A stretch of 9,759 nucleotides of DNA. Source: Acidobacteriota bacterium. Lineage in GTDB: Bacteria > Acidobacteriota > Vicinamibacteria > Vicinamibacterales > UBA8438. Position 1 is the stretch's first letter. Each line of letters starts with the position of its first letter. This document shows positions 6,936 to 9,759 of this stretch, piece by piece. The notes below the pieces were generated by a model that worked only from the letters and a program-made list of their open reading frames with translations, did not search any database and was not told where the DNA came from. The DNA lies in assembly GCA_011523485.1 (NCBI GenBank), contig WTGR01000800.1, positions 1 through 9,759 on the forward strand, in the 5' to 3' direction. The position numbers and the translations under genes are program-made.

Positions 6936-7397
6936 ATGCGACGACGATGGCTCCGGTATCTCCTGTTTGGCGTGCTCGCGTCCGGTTGGGCGTCGAGCCT
7001 CTCCGCGTCCCAGCTTCCCGAGGTCTCTACCGAGGACGCCCTCATCGCGCTCGAGCGGGGCTGGAACGAGGCGTTCTATGCACGGGACGTAGAGTTCCTC
7101 GACAGCATTCTCGCCGACGATTTCATCGTGACCTACGACGACGGCGCGCGCGGCGACAAGGCTCGCGAGCTGGAGCTCGCTGCGAATTTCAACCAGCGGG
7201 TGATCTCGGCCACGCAGGACGACTTCATCGTGCAGGTCTACGACGATGCCGCGGTGGTCTGGTTCACGCTGCGCGTGGTCGGCATCCGACGCGGGCAGGA
7301 GGCCGAGATCGTCCTGCGCTACACGGACGTCTGGGTGGTGCGCGACGGGCGCTGGCAGTGCGTGTCGTCCCAGAGCACGCGGGTCAATCCACGGTAG
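6936..7397 (+). CDS. Exported DUF4440/SnoaL-like (NTF2 fold) protein
   Basis: 153 residues. MRRRWLRY followed by a hydrophobic run LLFGVLASGWASSL and SAS near residues 23-27 looks like a Sec signal peptide, so the protein is probably periplasmic or secreted. The mature part, EDALIALERGWNEAFYARD, then LDSILADDFIVTYDDG, and the C-terminal RYTDVWVVRDGRWQCVSSQST, is the typical pattern of DUF4440/SnoaL-like proteins with an NTF2 cone fold. Such proteins bind small molecules or act as varied enzymes, and no reaction can be assigned. ATG 6936 is chosen for its GGAGG spacing; ATG 6933 is adjacent. It is the only plus-strand gene in the right half, divergent from the AAA gene and convergent with the Uma2-like gene, so probably a single-gene unit. 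Confidence 0.85.
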   Translation: MRRRWLRYLLFGVLASGWASSLSASQLPEVSTEDALIALERGWNEAFYARDVEFLDSILADDFIVTYDDGARGDKARELELAANFNQRVISATQDDFIVQVYDDAAVVWFTLRVVGIRRGQEAEIVLRYTDVWVVRDGRWQCVSSQSTRVNPR

Positions 7398-7408
7398 CCG
7401 GCGCGGCT

Positions 7409-7424
7409 CGGCGCTTCCGCGCCG
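7409..7424 (+). terminator. Short hairpin after the DUF4440 gene
   Basis: CGGCGC (7409-7414) and GCGCCG (7419-7424) form a perfect stem with a TTCC tetraloop, 11 bases after the stop codon. It lacks a T tract. The remaining bases to 7498 show no other clear signal. Confidence 0.3.
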
Positions 7425-7498
7425 TCGGTGCGGCGCCGTCGTCGTCGCCTGCAGATCCTGCATGGGACACCGCCGCCGGACGCTCGATCCGCAAGCGG

Positions 7499-8527
7499 TC
7501 AGATGCACGTCCGGCCAAGGCGCCGCCAGAAGTCCGCCTCATCGGTACAGGCCAGTGCCGCGGCGGCCATCCGAGTGCCGCCGGGCGTGTCGGCGGCCTT
7601 CGCGGCCCGGGCGGTGAACGACTCGGAGACGGTGACCCCGCGCTCCGCGAGCATCGCGCGGACGAGTTCGGCCTGCCCCTCGGCTCGTCCCGCTGCCTTG
7701 CCTTCCGCCCTTCCGGCGGCTTCGCCCTCCGCCCTTTCGCGGTCGCCCAGCACGCGCAGCAACGGATCGTCCTGTGGTCCGGTGCCCTCCCGTGCGCCGA
7801 GCGTCCGACCGACCCGTTCCAGGACCCGGCACGTGCGTTCCGTGGTCAGCGGCTCGGTCAACGCCACGTGGATCTCCGCGGCGCTCCATCCCGGAAACGC
7901 CACGCTCTCGCCGACGAGCTCGTAGCGGTCGTCTTCCAGGCGGTGAATCGTCACACCGGCGGATCGTCCCCGGGTCGCTCCGGCCGGCGGCACCAGCATC
8001 CACAGCTCCGGGAAGCCCCACGCCTCGTACAACGGCAGCTTGCCCCGGCGGATGTCGGTGGTGTGGTCGACCTCCAACACGACGTCCGGCAGGTCATGGA
8101 GGCCGATGACCAGCGGCCCGGACGGCATGCGGGCGCGGCGCGGGTGCAGGTAGAGCGTCTCGTCCGCCTCCATGATCCGATCCGCGCGGCCCGTGTCGTC
8201 GTTCACCCGGAGGCTGACGGATCCGAACGAGCGGATCGGTGCGCCGCGAACCGACGCGATCAGCCGTGCCAGCTCCGGCAGCCGGCGGGAGGTCGACTCG
8301 TGGATGCCGCCGACCTCGGCGACGATCCAGGCGGTTTCGGTGCGCGCCTCCCAGTACTCGAGACGGCCGTCGAAGTCGGCGAGCTGGTCCCGGCGCAGGG
8401 CTATCGGTCGACACCCGGGAAACTGCAGTCCGGTCGGCGTGCGACGGTCGCGGATCGGGGCCGAGGTCGGCGTATTCCTGTCGCTCGTGGATCGGGCCGC
8501 GCGCGCCGAAAGGGCACCGTAAGCCAT
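7499..8527 (-). CDS. Uma2-like (DUF820) PD-(D/E)XK family protein, extended
   Basis: 342 residues, clearly longer than the roughly 190 of typical Uma2 proteins. A Uma2-like core runs from about 48 to 220: DFDGRLEYWE (51-60), HESTSRRL (76-83), LPDVVLEVDHTTDIRRGKL (146-164), YEAWGFPELWMLVP (167-180) and FPGWSAAEIH (211-220). Candidate active-site residues are Asp148, Glu152 and Lys163; the usual serine-rich stretch after the Glu is replaced by DHTTD. The C-terminus has three copies of an 8-residue unit AEGxAAGR (266-289) and then a helical tail. Uma2 proteins are called putative endonucleases by fold, and their role is largely unknown. The start at 8527 has no Shine-Dalgarno but a promoter directly upstream. 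The gene follows the symporter gene after 12 bases, yet appears to have its own promoter. Confidence 0.75.
   Translation of the reverse strand: MAYGALSARAARSTSDRNTPTSAPIRDRRTPTGLQFPGCRPIALRRDQLADFDGRLEYWEARTETAWIVAEVGGIHESTSRRLPELARLIASVRGAPIRSFGSVSLRVNDDTGRADRIMEADETLYLHPRRARMPSGPLVIGLHDLPDVVLEVDHTTDIRRGKLPLYEAWGFPELWMLVPPAGATRGRSAGVTIHRLEDDRYELVGESVAFPGWSAAEIHVALTEPLTTERTCRVLERVGRTLGAREGTGPQDDPLLRVLGDRERAEGEAAGRAEGKAAGRAEGQAELVRAMLAERGVTVSESFTARAAKAADTPGGTRMAAAALACTDEADFWRRLGRTCI
7661..7732 (-). repeat. Three 24-bp tandem units encoding AEGxAAGR
   Basis: Within the Uma2-like gene, residues 266-289 read AEGEAAGR, AEGKAAGR, AEGQAELV, an 8-residue (24-bp) periodicity with the third copy diverging. 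Similar RAEG-rich tails occur in other Rpn and Uma2 proteins, so this is a family habit, and it may expand or contract by slippage. Confidence 0.6.
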
Positions 8528-8532
8528 GCCCG

Positions 8533-8562
8533 ATTATAGTCACGCACTATAACCGCTGTCGA
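8533..8562 (-). promoter_or_regulatory. Sigma70-type promoter of the Uma2-like gene, possibly leaderless
   Basis: On the minus strand TCGACA (8562-8557, five of six to TTGACA), an 18-bp spacer, and a perfect TATAAT (8538-8533) lead to ATG 8527 with only 5 bases between. Transcription would start at or within a base or two of the ATG, giving a leaderless mRNA, which fits the absence of a Shine-Dalgarno. The promoter overlaps the end of the symporter gene. Confidence 0.6.
8534..8552. promoter_or_regulatory. Perfect 7-bp dyad over the -10 box (candidate operator)
   Basis: TTATAGT (8534-8540), five bases, then ACTATAA (8546-8552) form an exact inverted repeat. One arm overlaps the TATAAT box of the Uma2-like gene, and the repeat covers the symporter stop codon (8540-8542). 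Position and symmetry suit a repressor site. An AT-rich stem of this size is too weak for a good terminator. Confidence 0.4.
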
Positions 8563-9759
8563 GCCGCCCTGCGAACCGCGTCACCGCTACGCACATCGCC
8601 ACGTTGACGCCGAGCCCGACCACGCCGGCGTGGACGTTCCACACCGTCGGCAGTCCCGCGAGCAGCAGCCCCGCATAGATTGCACATCCGGCCAGCATCC
8701 CGCTGGTCGCCGCGGCCGTCGTCAGGCGCCGCCACGTCACGCCGAGGACGAACAGCGGCGCCACCTGGGCCAGGATCTCCATCTTGATTTCGGTCAGGCC
8801 CCACAACGTCACCCGCGGCGACAGGGCGATGATCACCAGCACGCCGACGACAACCCACGAGAGCAGCTTGCCGATGCGGGTCAGTCGTTCCTCGGAGGCG
8901 CCCTCTAGCAGCGTGGCCCCGACGACGTCCTTCGCGAGGATCGACGAGAGGCTCAGGAGCACCGAGTCGGCGGTCGACATGACGGCAGCGACGACGGCGG
9001 TGATGACCGTCACGCAGAGGAGGTAGAGCAGCAGGGACCGCCCGCTCCAGGCGGCCAGCAGCGCCGGCATCACCTGGTCGGCGTCGCCGCCGGCGGGCAG
9101 CTCGCGGATGGCCAGGATGCCCACCATGAACATGACCCCGGTGGTGACCAGCGGCAGGAAGACCATCACGCTGAAGGCCCGCTTGAGCGTCGCGGCGTCG
9201 CGGGCGGCGTAGATGCGCTGGATCGCGTGGGGATAGACGGCGCCGGAGAAGCCGATCAGCAGCAGCGTGCTCAGCCAGTTGCGCGAGACCTCCCACGCCG
9301 GGACGGCGACCTTCTCCGGCGCCTGCGCCGCGACCGCCAGCGTCAGCTCGGTGAGGTGGGCCGGGGTCGGCACCACGGCCAGCAGCAGGCCGGCCAGCCC
9401 GACCAGCAGCATCACGCCCTGCACGCAGTCGGTCCAGGCGACGGCGCGCATGCCGCCGACCGTTTCGTAGACGATTACGACCAGCGTCAGCAGCACGACT
9501 CCTGCCCAGTAGGGCACGGCGCCGCCCGACAGTCCCTCCGTGACGTGGCCCATCGCCATGAGCTGGGCCAGCAGGTAGTTGGAGATCGCCAGGACGAGCA
9601 GCACGTTGGCGAGCAGCGTCAGGCGGGGCGAGCCGAAGCGGTGCGTGATCCAGTCCCCCGGGGTGACGAAGGCATGGCGGCGGGCGATGCGCTGCAGGCG
9701 CGGCGCGAAGATCAGGTAGACGACGATGATCGCCATCATGAAGCCGACGCTCATCACCC
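8540..9759 (-). CDS. Sodium:solute symporter (SSS/SSF family), 5' end beyond window
   Basis: Integral membrane transporter that moves a small solute with Na+. The visible 405 residues contain about eleven hydrophobic segments. SSF signatures are VYETVGGMRAVAWTDCVQG (96-114), YPHAIQRIYAARD (175-187), VMSTADSVLLSLSS (259-272) with Ser261-Thr262 at the position of the Na+-binding Ser/Thr of PutP, and QVAPLFVLGVTWRR (331-344). The N-terminus, probably one or two helices, is missing because the frame runs through the last base. The ATG at 9755-9757 is internal, not a start. The C-terminus is short and ends directly after the last helix. The substrate cannot be told from the sequence; candidates in this family include amino acids, sugars, acetate, pantothenate and nucleosides. 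It is the first minus-strand gene before the Uma2-like gene, and no functional link between them is evident. Confidence 0.93.
   Translation of the reverse strand, partial: VMSVGFMMAIIVVYLIFAPRLQRIARRHAFVTPGDWITHRFGSPRLTLLANVLLVLAISNYLLAQLMAMGHVTEGLSGGAVPYWAGVVLLTLVVIVYETVGGMRAVAWTDCVQGVMLLVGLAGLLLAVVPTPAHLTELTLAVAAQAPEKVAVPAWEVSRNWLSTLLLIGFSGAVYPHAIQRIYAARDAATLKRAFSVMVFLPLVTTGVMFMVGILAIRELPAGGDADQVMPALLAAWSGRSLLLYLLCVTVITAVVAAVMSTADSVLLSLSSILAKDVVGATLLEGASEERLTRIGKLLSWVVVGVLVIIALSPRVTLWGLTEIKMEILAQVAPLFVLGVTWRRLTTAAATSGMLAGCAIYAGLLLAGLPTVWNVHAGVVGLGVNVAMCVAVTRFAGRLDSGYSA

Noticed and set aside
6803..7045. 81-codon N-terminal extension of the AAA/nuclease gene
   Set aside because: It overlaps the opposing DUF4440 gene and its signal peptide region, and precedes the family N-terminus RFFNTEGPV.
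1..9759. CRISPR array, tRNA, rRNA or known riboswitch
   Set aside because: Reading through both strands showed no regularly spaced direct repeats, no tRNA-like cloverleaf and no recognisable riboswitch core.

Overview
The window is GC-rich (roughly two thirds G+C by eye) bacterial DNA with long antisense shadow frames. It combines a conserved respiratory operon with accessory genes for PD-(D/E)XK-type nucleases. The single-anchor succinate dehydrogenase resembles the actinobacterial Sdh1 type. The mix of Rpn-like, AAA/nuclease and Uma2-like proteins recalls genomes of uncultured Acidobacteriota and similar phyla. That taxonomic placement is inference and is weak.

Layout. (1) 1-287 (or 1-368), minus: the N-terminal part of a 1-Cys (Prdx6-type) peroxiredoxin, running off the left edge. 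(2) 288-591: a divergent regulatory region with a TATAAT box towards the peroxiredoxin, an extended -10 box towards sdh, and a short hairpin followed by six Ts in the sdh leader. (3) 592-4043, plus: a three-gene succinate dehydrogenase/fumarate reductase operon in the order membrane anchor, flavoprotein (SdhA), iron-sulfur protein (SdhB). (4) 4121-5035, minus: an Rpn/PDDEXK_2-like nuclease-fold protein. (5) 5210-6802, minus: an AAA-type ATPase with a C-terminal PD-(D/E)XK nuclease-like domain. (6) 6936-7397, plus: a small exported DUF4440/SnoaL-like protein. (7) 7499-8527, minus: a Uma2-like protein with a good sigma70-type promoter set so close to the ATG that the mRNA may be leaderless. (8) 8540-9759, minus: a sodium:solute symporter whose N-terminus lies past the right edge.

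How the genes work together. The sdh genes form one complex: SdhA oxidises succinate on covalent FAD, SdhB carries electrons over three Fe-S clusters, and the anchor passes them to quinone. The anchor has an unusual set of Cys and His residues and no recognisable SdhC/SdhD pair. The peroxiredoxin is transcribed away from sdh and shares only the intergenic region. The 4121-8527 block holds three unrelated nuclease-fold proteins and looks like an accessory stretch between the sdh operon and the transporter. I see no transposase, direct target repeats, tRNA, rRNA or CRISPR array. The most testable novelties are the structured sdh leader, the Cys/His-rich anchor, the duplicated peroxiredoxin start region, and the leaderless promoter with its overlapping dyad at 8534-8552.
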